From assembly GCA_003645555.1 (NCBI GenBank), contig QNFN01000054.1, positions 1-8,734 of the forward strand: a stretch of 8,734 bases of DNA. The letters run 5' to 3'. The stretch is from Gammaproteobacteria bacterium. GTDB lineage: Bacteria; Pseudomonadota; Gammaproteobacteria; QNFN01. The position numbers were made by a program, and so were the translations under genes. Of the stretch, positions 1-7,131 are shown one piece after another. How positions within the stretch are numbered: position 1 is the stretch's first letter; each line of letters begins with the position of its first letter. The notes beneath the pieces were generated by a model that did not search any database, was not told the origin of the DNA, and worked only from the letters and a program-made list of their open reading frames with translations.

Positions 1-807
1 CTGTTTCAGGAACGGGATGTCGAGGCGTTGGCGCTGCTCGTGGAGCAGTACGTGGATCAGCCCCATCATGAACGCGGCGTCGGTTTTTGGTTTGATTGGT
101 ACCCACTCGGCCGAGCAGGCGCCGGTCACCGACAGGTGCGGTTCGATCTGTACCCGCTTGACGCCACGCGCACGGGCGTCAGCGTGGCGCTTGACGCCGC
201 AGACGCCGCCCGAGGCCTCGACGTTGTAGCCGAACGACAGGATGAACTCGGTGTTCGGCGTGTCCGGCGCGACGGTAAAGGCGCGGTGCCAGAGTTCGCC
301 GTAGAGGTGCTCGGAGTGGTAGCACTTGACGCCCTGGCCACTGCCGAAGCCGAAGTCGATCGGGCCGATCGACGCCAGGAACGCCGGCAGCGTGCCCATG
401 TAGTAGGTCGGTGTGCCGCCACCGCCGAAGCTGGCGGCGATACGCGGGTAGCCAGAGTCGTCGTTCGGACCCTTGGCCTGGACCGCGTGCAGGCGCTCGG
501 CGATGGTGTCGAGCGCCTCGTCCCACGAGATCGGCACGAACCCGGGATCCTGGTCGACCCCCTTTTTCGGGTTGGTCCGCTTCATGGGCGTCGAGATGCG
601 GTTCGGGTTGTACATCTTCTGTACCAGCCCGAAGGCTTTGACACACACCTTGCCGGCCGAGGGGGTCACCTCGGCGGCAGCGAAATTCGGTTCGATCTCG
701 GTGGCAACGCCGTCGACCACCTTGACCGTCAGCAGGTCGGGCCCGGCGACGCACTGGTAGCAGTAGGTCGGGACCTTTTTCACGGTCCCGCCATCGGGCG
801 TGCTCAC
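1..807 (-). CDS. Molybdopterin-dependent oxidoreductase, catalytic subunit (partial, N-terminal 269 residues)
   Basis: This is the N-terminal part of a DMSO-reductase-family molybdoenzyme; the frame has no stop and leaves the window on the left. Family members are usually 700-950 residues, so about a third is seen. The start is a GTG at 805-807 inside the GTGA overlap with the thioesterase gene. Near the N-terminus C16-Y-Q-C19 and then C55 (GKVCVKAFG) form the iron-sulfur site; the usual third Cys is absent and D24 lies nearby. PISWDEAL (residues 92-99) is a family hallmark. C162, in KCYHSEHLYG, sits about where the Mo ligand is expected. No twin-arginine signal is visible, so a cytoplasmic enzyme is likely. 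Together with a CoA thioesterase this recalls the catalytic subunit of phenylacetyl-CoA:acceptor oxidoreductase (PadB), but that is a hypothesis; the family assignment itself is secure. Confidence 0.9.
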   Translation of the reverse strand, partial: MSTPDGGTVKKVPTYCYQCVAGPDLLTVKVVDGVATEIEPNFAAAEVTPSAGKVCVKAFGLVQKMYNPNRISTPMKRTNPKKGVDQDPGFVPISWDEALDTIAERLHAVQAKGPNDDSGYPRIAASFGGGGTPTYYMGTLPAFLASIGPIDFGFGSGQGVKCYHSEHLYGELWHRAFTVAPDTPNTEFILSFGYNVEASGGVCGVKRHADARARGVKRVQIEPHLSVTGACSAEWVPIKPKTDAAFMMGLIHVLLHEQRQRLDIPFLKQ

Positions 808-1208
808 AGGCCGGCCTTGGCCGCCTTGCCCTTGAGCCGCTCGGCGGTCTTGGCCACGTCAATGATGAAGCGGTTGTGGCTGCCGCGTGCGACATCTTCG
901 AGGTTGTCACGTGCACTGATGTCGAAGCTCACCGCTCGGCCGTTGACGGCGCTGACGGTGACGGTGATCTCGACCCACATGCCGAGCAGGGTCGCACCGA
1001 TGTGGTCGATCTCGACCCGGGTGCCGACCGAGTCTTCGCCCTCGTCGAGGTGCTCGAGCAGCAGGTCCCGGCAGGTCATCTCGATGTCGCGGACCAACTC
1101 CGGGGTGGCGTAGACGCGCCCCTCATCACCCATGAAGTCAATCGTGCGACCGGTATCGATATCAATGTGCGCCGTCATGGTCAGGCCCGTGGCGAGGCTC
1201 TCTTTCAT
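804..1208 (-). CDS. FlK-like hotdog-fold acyl-CoA thioesterase
   Basis: A 134-residue single-domain protein of the fluoroacetyl-CoA thioesterase (FlK)/PaaI-like hotdog superfamily, a normal length for the family. From memory of FlK, the catalytic Thr, Glu and His align with T35 (VYATPELV), E43 (DIEMTC) and H69 (EIDHIGAT). The surrounding pattern GTRVEIDHIGAT, then GRAVSF-ISARD and a G-x-H-x-R near the end, also matches. The ATG at 1206-1208 was chosen because AGGAGAA lies a few bases upstream; the frame is open further upstream to 1352, but those residues are unconvincing. It is the first gene of the leftward operon, and its TGA overlaps the GTG of the molybdoenzyme. It probably hydrolyses an acyl-CoA, either to free a product or to recycle CoA. 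The natural substrate cannot be read from the sequence. Confidence 0.85.
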   Translation of the reverse strand: MKESLATGLTMTAHIDIDTGRTIDFMGDEGRVYATPELVRDIEMTCRDLLLEHLDEGEDSVGTRVEIDHIGATLLGMWVEITVTVSAVNGRAVSFDISARDNLEDVARGSHNRFIIDVAKTAERLKGKAAKAGL

Positions 1209-1281
1209 CTCGATTCTCCTGCGGTTCGTGGTCTCGGGCCGCGCGTGGTTGATGACGCACGCGCCCGGGCAAGCCACTAGC

Positions 1282-1301
1282 TTACCTTTACGTAAACGTA
1301 A
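1282..1301. promoter_or_regulatory. Palindromic operator, left copy
   Basis: The 20-bp site TTACCTTTACGTAAACGTAA is a perfect palindrome except for one C/C pair on each side of the 10-bp core TTTACGTAAA. It shares a 16-base block, ACCTTTACGTAAACGT, with the right copy. It lies about 75 bp upstream of the thioesterase start codon and overlaps a possible minus-strand -10 element, a position suited to repression. The ACGT-rich palindrome resembles what I remember of sites for MerR-type LiuR or TetR-type acyl-CoA regulators; the regulator is not in this window. Confidence 0.75.
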
Positions 1302-1399
1302 TATACAAGCCTGCACTTCGCTTCGCCCGGTTCCAGGCCGTGTGGTGTCCATGGGTGTTGCGTGCAGGACCGCCGTCGCTTAGAGTAGCGCGAGGTCAT

Positions 1400-1421
1400 T
1401 TGACCTTTACGTAAACGTCAA
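1400..1421. promoter_or_regulatory. Palindromic operator, right copy
   Basis: A 22-bp palindrome with TTGAC and GTCAA outer arms around the same TTTACGTAAA core, again broken only by one C/C pair. It is the second copy, in direct orientation, exactly 119 bp from the left copy, and lies about 70 bp upstream of the binding-protein start codon. The common sequence suggests that one regulator controls both divergent operons. Confidence 0.75.
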
Positions 1422-1492
1422 TATCCGCCGAAGGGGTCACAGAAGTTCCTCCAGCGGTCGATAACACACCTGTGAAAACAGGAGGAGAAAAC

Positions 1493-2641
1493 ATGGCTAA
1501 GCAACGTTTTGTTTCAGGTCTCGCCGCCGGTCTGGTGGGCATGGCACTGGTGGCCGCGCCGCTACAGGCCGCGGAGACCATCAAGGTCGGCACCTTCCTT
1601 GCCGTCACCGGTCCCGCGTCGTTCCTCGGTGATCCCGAGCTCAAGACGCTGCAGATGTACGTCGACGAAATCAATGCCGAGGGTGGCCTCATGGGCCGCC
1701 AGATCGAGCTGGTCCACTACGATTCCGGCGCCAACCCGAAGAAGGCGGTCGACTTTGTCAAGCGGCTGATCCAGCGCGACAAGGTTGACGTCATCGTCGG
1801 CGGCTCCGCCTCCGGTGAGACCATGGCGGTGACGCCCCAGGTCGAGAAGGCCGGCATACCGTTCATCTCGCTGGCCGGGTCGATCAAGATCGTCCAGCCG
1901 GTCAAGAAATGGGTCTTCAAGACGCCGCACACCGACCGCATGGCGGCGGCCAAGATCTACGAGGACATGAACAAGCGCGGCATCAAGAAGGTTGCGCTGA
2001 TCAGTGGCAGTGGCGGCTTCGACAAGTCTGGCCGCGCGCAGAGCCTTGACCTGGCGCCCGAGTACGGCATCACCATCGTCGCCGACGAGACCTATGGCAG
2101 CAAGGACACCGACATGACGGCCCAGCTGACCAAGATCCGTGCGACGGACGCTGAGGCGATCCTGAACTTTGGATTCGGCACTGGCCCGGCCATCGTCACC
2201 AAGAACATCCGTCAACTGGGTATCACCGTCCCGGTCTACCAGTCGCACGGCGTCGCCTCGAAGAAGTACATCGAGCTCGCCGGGGACGCCGCCAACGGTG
2301 TGCGCCTGCCGGCCTCCGCGCTGTTGGTTGCCGACAAGCTGCCTGACAGCGACCCTCAGAAGGCGGTGCTGATGGTCTACAAGACCAAGTACGAGGCCAA
2401 ACACGGTTCGGTGTCGACCTTCGGCGGTCACGCCTACGACGGCCTGTTCATCGCGCTTGAGGCGATCGTCCGCGCCGGCTCGACCGACAAGGCCAAGGTG
2501 CGCGCCGAAATCGAGAAGACCCGTGGTTTTATCGGCACCGGCGGGGTGTTCAACATGAGCGCTGAGGATCACCTCGGTCTCGATCTTGGCGCCTTCAAGA
2601 TGCTTGAGATCAAGAACGGTGATTGGACGCTGGTCAACTAG
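1493..2641 (+). CDS. livK: Branched-chain-amino-acid-type ABC transporter, periplasmic substrate-binding protein
   Basis: A 382-residue periplasmic binding protein of the LivK/HAAT type (Peripla_BP_6-like). The ATG at 1493 follows an excellent AGGAGGAG site; a GTG at 1472 in the same frame would lie upstream of that site and is rejected. Residues 1-26 form a Sec signal peptide: K3 and R5, a hydrophobic stretch from about 6 to 22, and likely cleavage after PLQA. The mature protein opens with ETIKVGTFLAVTGPASFLGD, typical of the family, followed by the usual IKVGT, MYVDEINAEGGLMGR and DVIVGGSASG elements. The last residues end the family's C-terminal lobe normally, so it is intact. It delivers its ligand to the LivHMGF membrane complex encoded downstream. 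Family relatives bind branched-chain amino acids, amides or aromatic acids; the context favours an organic acid, but the ligand is unknown. The symbol denotes the family, not leucine specificity. Confidence 0.93.
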   Translation: MAKQRFVSGLAAGLVGMALVAAPLQAAETIKVGTFLAVTGPASFLGDPELKTLQMYVDEINAEGGLMGRQIELVHYDSGANPKKAVDFVKRLIQRDKVDVIVGGSASGETMAVTPQVEKAGIPFISLAGSIKIVQPVKKWVFKTPHTDRMAAAKIYEDMNKRGIKKVALISGSGGFDKSGRAQSLDLAPEYGITIVADETYGSKDTDMTAQLTKIRATDAEAILNFGFGTGPAIVTKNIRQLGITVPVYQSHGVASKKYIELAGDAANGVRLPASALLVADKLPDSDPQKAVLMVYKTKYEAKHGSVSTFGGHAYDGLFIALEAIVRAGSTDKAKVRAEIEKTRGFIGTGGVFNMSAEDHLGLDLGAFKMLEIKNGDWTLVN

Positions 2642-2666
2642 GACCACGCCCGACCCGGGTACGTAG

Positions 2667-2697
2667 CTCCCCACCGCCGTAACGCGGTGGTGGGGAG
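2667..2697 (+). other. Intercistronic hairpin between binding protein and permease genes
   Basis: CTCCCCACC (2667-2675) and GGTGGGGAG (2689-2697) form a perfect 9-bp GC-rich stem, with a loop that can pair further. No run of T follows, so it is unlikely to be a complete intrinsic terminator. Hairpins at this place commonly protect the upstream binding-protein mRNA or partly attenuate the operon, giving more binding protein than permease. That role is inference. Confidence 0.6.
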
Positions 2698-2721
2698 GCT
2701 GCGGCCTGACCGGCCCCAATC

Positions 2722-3597
2722 ATGCTGGACCAAATTCTCCAATTCCTGATCACCGGCATCACTGTCGGTTCAACCTACGCCCTGGTCGGGCTCGGGTTCG
2801 CGATCATCTACAACGCCTCCGGCGTGGTGAACTTCGCCCAGGGCGAGTTCGTGATGATCGGCGCCATGAGCGCGGTCTGGTTACTGGCGACCGGTGCACC
2901 GTACCCGCTGGCGCTGCTCGGCGCCGTGGTAATCACCACCTGCGTTGGCCTGGCGCTCGACAAGTTCGCCATCGAACCGGCACGCGGGGCGACGGTCATC
3001 ACCACCATCATTATCACCATCGGCGCCGCAATTTTCCTGCGCGGTGCCGCCCTGCTGATCTGGGGAAAGGACATTTTCGCGCTGCCGCACTTCTCCGGTG
3101 AGCAGCCGCTGCACGTCGGCAGCGCCACGCTGCTGCCACAGAATCTCTGGGTCATGGGCATTACCGCGGTGATGGTTTTGGCGGTACGCTGGTTTTTTGA
3201 CCGCACGTTGATGGGCAAGGCGATCCTTGCCTGTGCCTGCAACAAGAGCGCGGCGCAGCTGATGGGAATCAATGTCAGCCTGATGCTGCTGATCTCCTAC
3301 GGTCTGTCGGCATGTCTCGGCGCGGTTGCCGGCCTCCTGGTTGCGCCGATCGCCTTCACTTCCTATGACGCCGGCATCATGCTCGGCCTCAAGGGGTTCT
3401 CGGCAGCCATTCTCGGTGGCATGGGCAGTCCCATGGGCGCCGTCGCCGGTGGCTTGCTGCTAGGTGTCCTCGAATCACTTGGTGCCGGGTTGATCTCGTC
3501 CGGGTACAAGGACGCGATTGCGTTCTCCATCATCCTGCTGGTGTTGGTCCTGAAACCCAGCGGTCTGTTCGGGCGTGAGGCGGCGGACCGGGTATGA
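2722..3597 (+). CDS. livH: LivH-type ABC transporter permease
   Basis: A 291-residue integral membrane protein of the LivH permease family, the usual length. It begins LDQILQFLITGITVGSTYAL and carries the family motif IIYNASGVVNFAQGEFVMIG (residues about 29-48). Roughly eight strongly hydrophobic segments run to the C-terminus, and GMGSPMGAVAGGLLLGVLES lies near the end. The ATG at 2722 is the only sensible start, because an in-frame TGA lies just upstream; the ribosome binding site is weak. It pairs with LivM to form the channel energised by LivG and LivF. Its TGA overlaps an ATG at 3594 (ATGA), which I interpret as the original livM start, now separated from livM by an inserted element. Confidence 0.95.
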   Translation: MLDQILQFLITGITVGSTYALVGLGFAIIYNASGVVNFAQGEFVMIGAMSAVWLLATGAPYPLALLGAVVITTCVGLALDKFAIEPARGATVITTIIITIGAAIFLRGAALLIWGKDIFALPHFSGEQPLHVGSATLLPQNLWVMGITAVMVLAVRWFFDRTLMGKAILACACNKSAAQLMGINVSLMLLISYGLSACLGAVAGLLVAPIAFTSYDAGIMLGLKGFSAAILGGMGSPMGAVAGGLLLGVLESLGAGLISSGYKDAIAFSIILLVLVLKPSGLFGREAADRV

Positions 3598-3615
3598 ACC
3601 TGAAAACCCCAGTTG
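3597..3615 (+). repeat. Left terminal inverted repeat of the inserted element
   Basis: AACCTGAAAACCCCAGTTG. It matches the inverted right end at 17 of 19 positions (consensus AACCTGAAWACCCCRGTTG). Confidence 0.7.
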
Positions 3616-3749
3616 ACCGCTTTGCCGGGTCATTGCAACCCATGTCTTCGGTGGGGAAGGCGACCATGGCGATCACCACGCTTCCGGTCAGGACGCTACG
3701 TGACGAATTGCACAGGCTTGCGGGCGCATGGCTGCGTTGTGACTCCTCG

Positions 3750-3882
3750 GAAGGGTGTGGCCATTCCTCATCGTCACGCGTTGCGAACACCGTCTCTGGT
3801 GTTCGCCCTTCGGGCCAGCCTGCGGCTGTCCCAATCCGCTCCTGGCGGATTGGTGCCCTGCACCCGGAATCCCGCACCCTTC
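3750..3882 (+). other. Highly foldable core of the inserted element
   Basis: An outer stem pairs 3750-3767 (GAAGGGTGTGGCCATTCC) with 3866-3882 (GGAATCCCGCACCCTTC), with one G-U pair and a small internal mismatch. It encloses a series of hairpins: a perfect 9-bp stem GCGAACACC/GGTGTTCGC at 3783-3806, a 5-bp stem CAGCC/GGCTG at 3816-3828, and a perfect 9-bp stem CCAATCCGC/GCGGATTGG at 3831-3853. This multibranched fold covers the right half of the element. It could serve in mobility, as an RNA structure, or both; no known RNA family is recognised. Confidence 0.6.
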
Positions 3883-3890
3883 GACCCGTC

Positions 3891-3909
3891 CAACCGGGGT
3901 ATTCAGGTT
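3891..3909 (-). repeat. Right terminal inverted repeat of the inserted element
   Basis: Read on the minus strand from 3909 this is AACCTGAATACCCCGGTTG, the inverted partner of the left end. Its last two bases supply the TT of the TTG that may now start livM. Confidence 0.7.
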
Positions 3910-4880
3910 GAAACGGCTGCATGGTTTTTTCGCCTTTGTGGCGCTGGTGGCCATGCTGCCGGTACTGTTCCCGGACAACTATTTCGTCACCGTTGTCGGC
4001 GTTACCATCGGCTTCAACATCGTGCTGGCCGTCGCGCTGAACCTGTTCATTGGCTATGCCGGGCAGATTTCGCTTGGCCACGCCGCCTTCTTTGGTATGG
4101 GTGCCTACGCCTCGGCGATCCTGACCACCCGCTACGGCTGGAGTCCATGGCTGGCGATGGGCGTTGGGCTGCTGGCCGTCTACATCATTGCCACGCTGAT
4201 CTCACGGCCGATCCTCAAACTCAAGGGCCACTATCTGGCGATGGCGACGCTCGGTTTTGGCATTATCGTCAACATCATCATGGTCCAGACAGTTGACTGG
4301 ACCGGCGGTCCTGACGGCATGTCAGGCATCCCCGGGCTGGAGATCTTCGGCTGGGCCGTAGACAGTGATCTGCGCTGGTATGGCGTCATCGCCGTGGTGA
4401 TGCTGCTGACGGTGCTGGTGTCGCTGAACATCATCGACTCGCGCGCCGGACGTGCGCTGCGTGCGGTGCACGGTTCCGAAATCGCCGCGCAGACCATGGG
4501 CGTGGATACCGTACGCACCAAGAGCCAGGTTTTTGTCTTCTCAGCCTGCCTGGCCTCGCTGGTCGGCAGCCTGTTCGCCCACCAGCAGAACTTCGTCAGC
4601 CCGGTGTCGTTCGATTTCTTTGTCTCGATCGAGATCGTCACCATGGTCGTCCTCGGCGGCATGGCGTCGACTTTCGGCGCGGTGTTCGGAGCCATCGTGC
4701 TGACCCTGCTGCCACAGGTGCTGGTGGTGTTCGATGACTACGAGATCCTGATCCTTGGCGCCATCCTGGTGTCGATCATGATTTTCCTGCCGCAAGGGCT
4801 GTTCGTCGGCATGACCCAGGGTGGCGCGAACCTGCTGCGCCGCCTGCGCAACCGCGAAACACCGGCCCGGGCCGGCGCGG

Positions 4881-4888
<8 letters not shown>
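3908..4888 (+). CDS. livM: LivM-type ABC transporter permease, probably restarted from TTG after an insertion
   Basis: A 326-residue membrane permease, a normal length for LivM. Clear family motifs are GYAGQISLGHAAFFGMGAYA (residues about 49-68), LKLKGHYLAMATLGFG and TGGPDGMSGIPG in the middle, and VLGGMASTFGAVFGA near the end, with many hydrophobic helices between. The ancestral ATG (3594) has been separated by the inserted element. The best present start is TTG 3908, giving M-K-R-L-H-G-F-F; GGGG at 3896-3899 offers weak ribosome binding, and the upstream frame ends in an overlapping TGA. An ATG at 3755 in frame would add 51 element-derived residues and is less likely. The protein pairs with LivH. 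Its 3' end overlaps livG by 8 bases. The family call is certain; the start is not. Confidence 0.9.
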
Positions 4889-5652
<764 letters not shown>

Positions 5653-5666
<14 letters not shown>

Positions 5667-6381
5667 CGCGCCGTTGCTCGAGGTGGTCGATCTGACCAGC
5701 CACTACGGGCCGATCCAGGCGATTCACTCGGTCTCTCTGGAGGTATTTCCCGGTGAGCTGGTCGCCATCGTCGGTGCCAACGGTGCCGGCAAGACGACCC
5801 TGTTGCGGACCATTTCTGGGGTGCAGGCGGCGAGTGGCGGCACGATCCACTTCGATGGCGAGGAGATCACCCGCCTGGCCGCGCACAAGATCGTCAATCG
5901 CGGCATCTGCCAGGTGCCCGAGGGGCGCCAGGTATTTGCGCCCCTCAGTGTCGAGGACAACCTGCGGCTCGGCGGCTACAGCCAGCGCGGCGACGGGGAT
6001 TGGGTTGCCGAGCAGATCGGCAAGGTCTACGAGCTGTTCCCGATTCTGCACGAAAAGCGCGCCCAACTCTCCGGCAACCTCTCCGGGGGACAGCAGCAGA
6101 TGCTCGCCATCGGTCGCGCCCTGCTCGGCAAGCCGCGCCTGCTGTTGCTCGACGAGCCATCGATGGGACTCGCCCCGTTGCTGGTTGCGGAGATTTTCCG
6201 GGTTGTGCGCGAGCTGCACGAGGCCGGCACCACGGTGCTGCTGGTTGAACAGAATGCCCGCGCGGCACTGCAGATCGCAGATCGTGGCTACGTGCTGGAG
6301 ACCGGCAAGGTGGCCATCAGCGCGCCGGCCGGTGAACTGCTCGAAGATGAGGCTGTGCGCAAGGCCTACCTGGGCCACTAG
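5653..6381 (+). CDS. livF: LivF-type ABC transporter ATP-binding protein
   Basis: A 242-residue ATPase, the usual length for LivF. Motifs are the Walker A GANGAGKTT (residues 41-49), Q-loop Q87 followed by VPEGRQVF, which is diagnostic of LivF, the signature LSGGQQQM (143-150), the Walker B LLLLDEP (163-169), and LVEQN (197-201), in which Gln replaces the H-loop His as is normal in this subfamily. The ATG at 5653 was chosen over an earlier in-frame ATG at 5623 because GGAGGT (5642-5647) sits 5 bases before it and the product then starts like its relatives. It overlaps livG by 14 bases and is the second nucleotide-binding subunit of the importer. Confidence 0.95.
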
Positions 6382-6439
6382 TACGCCACCACGTAAGTTG
6401 CCTGTCGTGCTTCAGCTCGGCAGGGGCATGTTGATGTAG

Positions 6440-6457
6440 GTCGGGTTTCCGCCCGAC
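6440..6457 (+). other. Small hairpin between livF and the CBS-ACT gene
   Basis: GTCGGG and CCCGAC form a perfect 6-bp stem with a TTTCCG loop, in the 96-bp gap after livF. No T-tract follows, so read-through into the next gene is expected. The AAGGAG ribosome binding site of that gene starts eight bases after the stem. Confidence 0.4.
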
Positions 6458-6477
6458 GGGGCCTAAGGAGAAGCGGG

Positions 6478-7131
6478 ATGTACGTCGAACGCATCATGAC
6501 CAGGGACCTGGTGACCGTCACCGAGAAGACCAAGTTGGCGCGGCTGTCGGAGTTGATGCGCGAGCACAAGCTGCGTCACCTGCCGGTGGTTGATGATGCC
6601 GGCCGACTGGTCGGCATCGTCTCCCACCGCGATGTACAGCGCGCCGAGCCGTCGCCGATCACCACCCTCGACGTCGGCGAGGTCAACTACCTGCTGTCGA
6701 AAGTGATGGCAGGCCAGATCATGCATGACAGCGTGGTGACCGCCAGCCCGGAGATGCTGGTTGAGCAGGCTGGCTGCCTGATGCGTGACCGCCGCGTAGG
6801 CTGCCTGCCGGTGGTCGATGGCGAGCGACTGGTGGGGATACTGACCGGGGTCGACCTGATTGACTTTTTCCTCGAAGTGACCGGCTGTCAGGTGGTTGAT
6901 GCGGCGCGCATCACCGTCCATCTGCCTGACGATCCCGGCATGCTCGCAGGCCTGCTCTCCGCGGTGAACCACGCCGGCGGCAAAATCGTTACGGTGGTCT
7001 CGCCCACCAATCCCGATGAGTCCGGCCAGCGTGTCGCCATCGTTCGCTATCGTGCCGATGACCTGCAAGCGATCCTCGACGATCTGCGTGAGGCCGGCTA
7101 CGACATCGTCACCGTGAACCTGCCGGAGTAG
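6478..7131 (+). CDS. CBS-CBS-ACT domain protein, AcuB-like
   Basis: A 217-residue soluble protein with two CBS domains (about 1-58 and 77-135) and a C-terminal ACT domain (about 143-217). Each CBS repeat shows the typical core: LRHLPVVDDAGRLVGIVSHRD (33-52 region) and VGCLPVVDGERLVGILTGVD (107-126). Each ends in an S/T-x-x-D nucleotide-contact motif (S49/D52 and T123/D126). The ACT part begins ITVHLPDDPGMLAGLL. The arrangement and length match Bacillus AcuB, a protein of the acetoin/acetyl-CoA synthetase locus whose mechanism is unclear. CBS pairs usually bind adenine nucleotides, and ACT domains bind amino acids or similar small ligands. AAGGAG lies 7 bases before the ATG. Its position after livF suggests that it senses energy or ligand state for this pathway; that is inference. 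Confidence 0.88.
   Translation: MYVERIMTRDLVTVTEKTKLARLSELMREHKLRHLPVVDDAGRLVGIVSHRDVQRAEPSPITTLDVGEVNYLLSKVMAGQIMHDSVVTASPEMLVEQAGCLMRDRRVGCLPVVDGERLVGILTGVDLIDFFLEVTGCQVVDAARITVHLPDDPGMLAGLLSAVNHAGGKIVTVVSPTNPDESGQRVAIVRYRADDLQAILDDLREAGYDIVTVNLPE

Larger units (their letters stand above)
1209..1492. promoter_or_regulatory. Divergent promoter region between the molybdoenzyme operon and the transporter operon
   Basis: This 284-bp gene-free stretch separates two operons that read away from each other. It is less GC-rich than its surroundings and holds two copies of one palindromic site, listed separately. On the minus strand a TATATT at 1300-1305 is a possible -10 element overlapping the left site, but it has no good -35. 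On the plus strand TTGACC at 1400-1405 could be a -35, but the matching -10 is poor, so I do not fix transcription starts. Strong ribosome binding sites lie at both ends: AGGAGAA before 1208 and AGGAGGAG before 1493. Confidence 0.7.
3597..3909. mobile_element. MITE-like insertion between livH and livM
   Basis: An approximately 310-bp segment with no transposase lies between two genes that normally overlap. Its ends are imperfect terminal inverted repeats, 17 of 19 positions identical. TGAA is present on both sides (3595-3598 and 3909-3912) and could be a 4-bp target duplication, which would make the element 3599-3908; the exact ends are ambiguous by a few bases because AA/TT belongs to both repeat and flank. 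Joining the flanks and keeping one TGAA gives ATG-AAA-CGG-CTG, a natural LivM start that restores the ATGA overlap with livH. This reconstruction is the strongest evidence for a real insertion. The transposase acting in trans is not identifiable here. Confidence 0.75.
3594..3911 (+). other. Open frame running from the ancestral livM ATG across the inserted element
   Basis: The ATG overlapping the livH stop opens a 105-codon frame that spans the whole inserted element and ends at TGA 3909-3911, which overlaps a TTG (3908-3910) in the livM frame. The predicted peptide has no signal, membrane segment or domain I recognise, and it is rich in Ser, Arg and Pro, as expected for a repeat read as protein. 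I do not think it is a selected protein. It may matter as a translated leader that carries ribosomes from livH to livM and limits polarity. Confidence 0.4.

Noticed and set aside
179..916. Minus-strand open frame of 245 codons across the molybdoenzyme/thioesterase junction
   Set aside because: It is an out-of-frame reading; the overlapping GTG frame shows the CYQC and PISWDEAL motifs of a real molybdoenzyme.
28..1113. Long plus-strand open frame of 361 codons
   Set aside because: It lies antisense to the molybdoenzyme and thioesterase genes, whose minus-strand products match known families; its own translation is low-complexity Arg/Val/Asp-rich and resembles no family.
1472..1492. GTG start for the binding protein 7 codons upstream of the ATG
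   Set aside because: The Shine-Dalgarno AGGAGGAG lies after this GTG and at ideal distance from the ATG at 1493, and the signal peptide starts naturally at that ATG.
1562..2719. Long minus-strand open frame of 385 codons
   Set aside because: Antisense shadow of the binding-protein gene caused by GC-rich third positions; the plus-strand product is a clear LivK-type protein with a signal peptide.
3755..3907. ATG start giving LivM a 51-residue extra N-terminus
   Set aside because: The extra residues come from the inserted element, have Cys/Pro-rich composition unlike LivM, and no ribosome binding site is evident; the TTG at 3908 restores the family N-terminus. Not fully excluded.
3613..4296. 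227-codon plus-strand open frame over the element and livM
   Set aside because: It is out of frame with LivM, which shows unmistakable permease motifs over the same bases.
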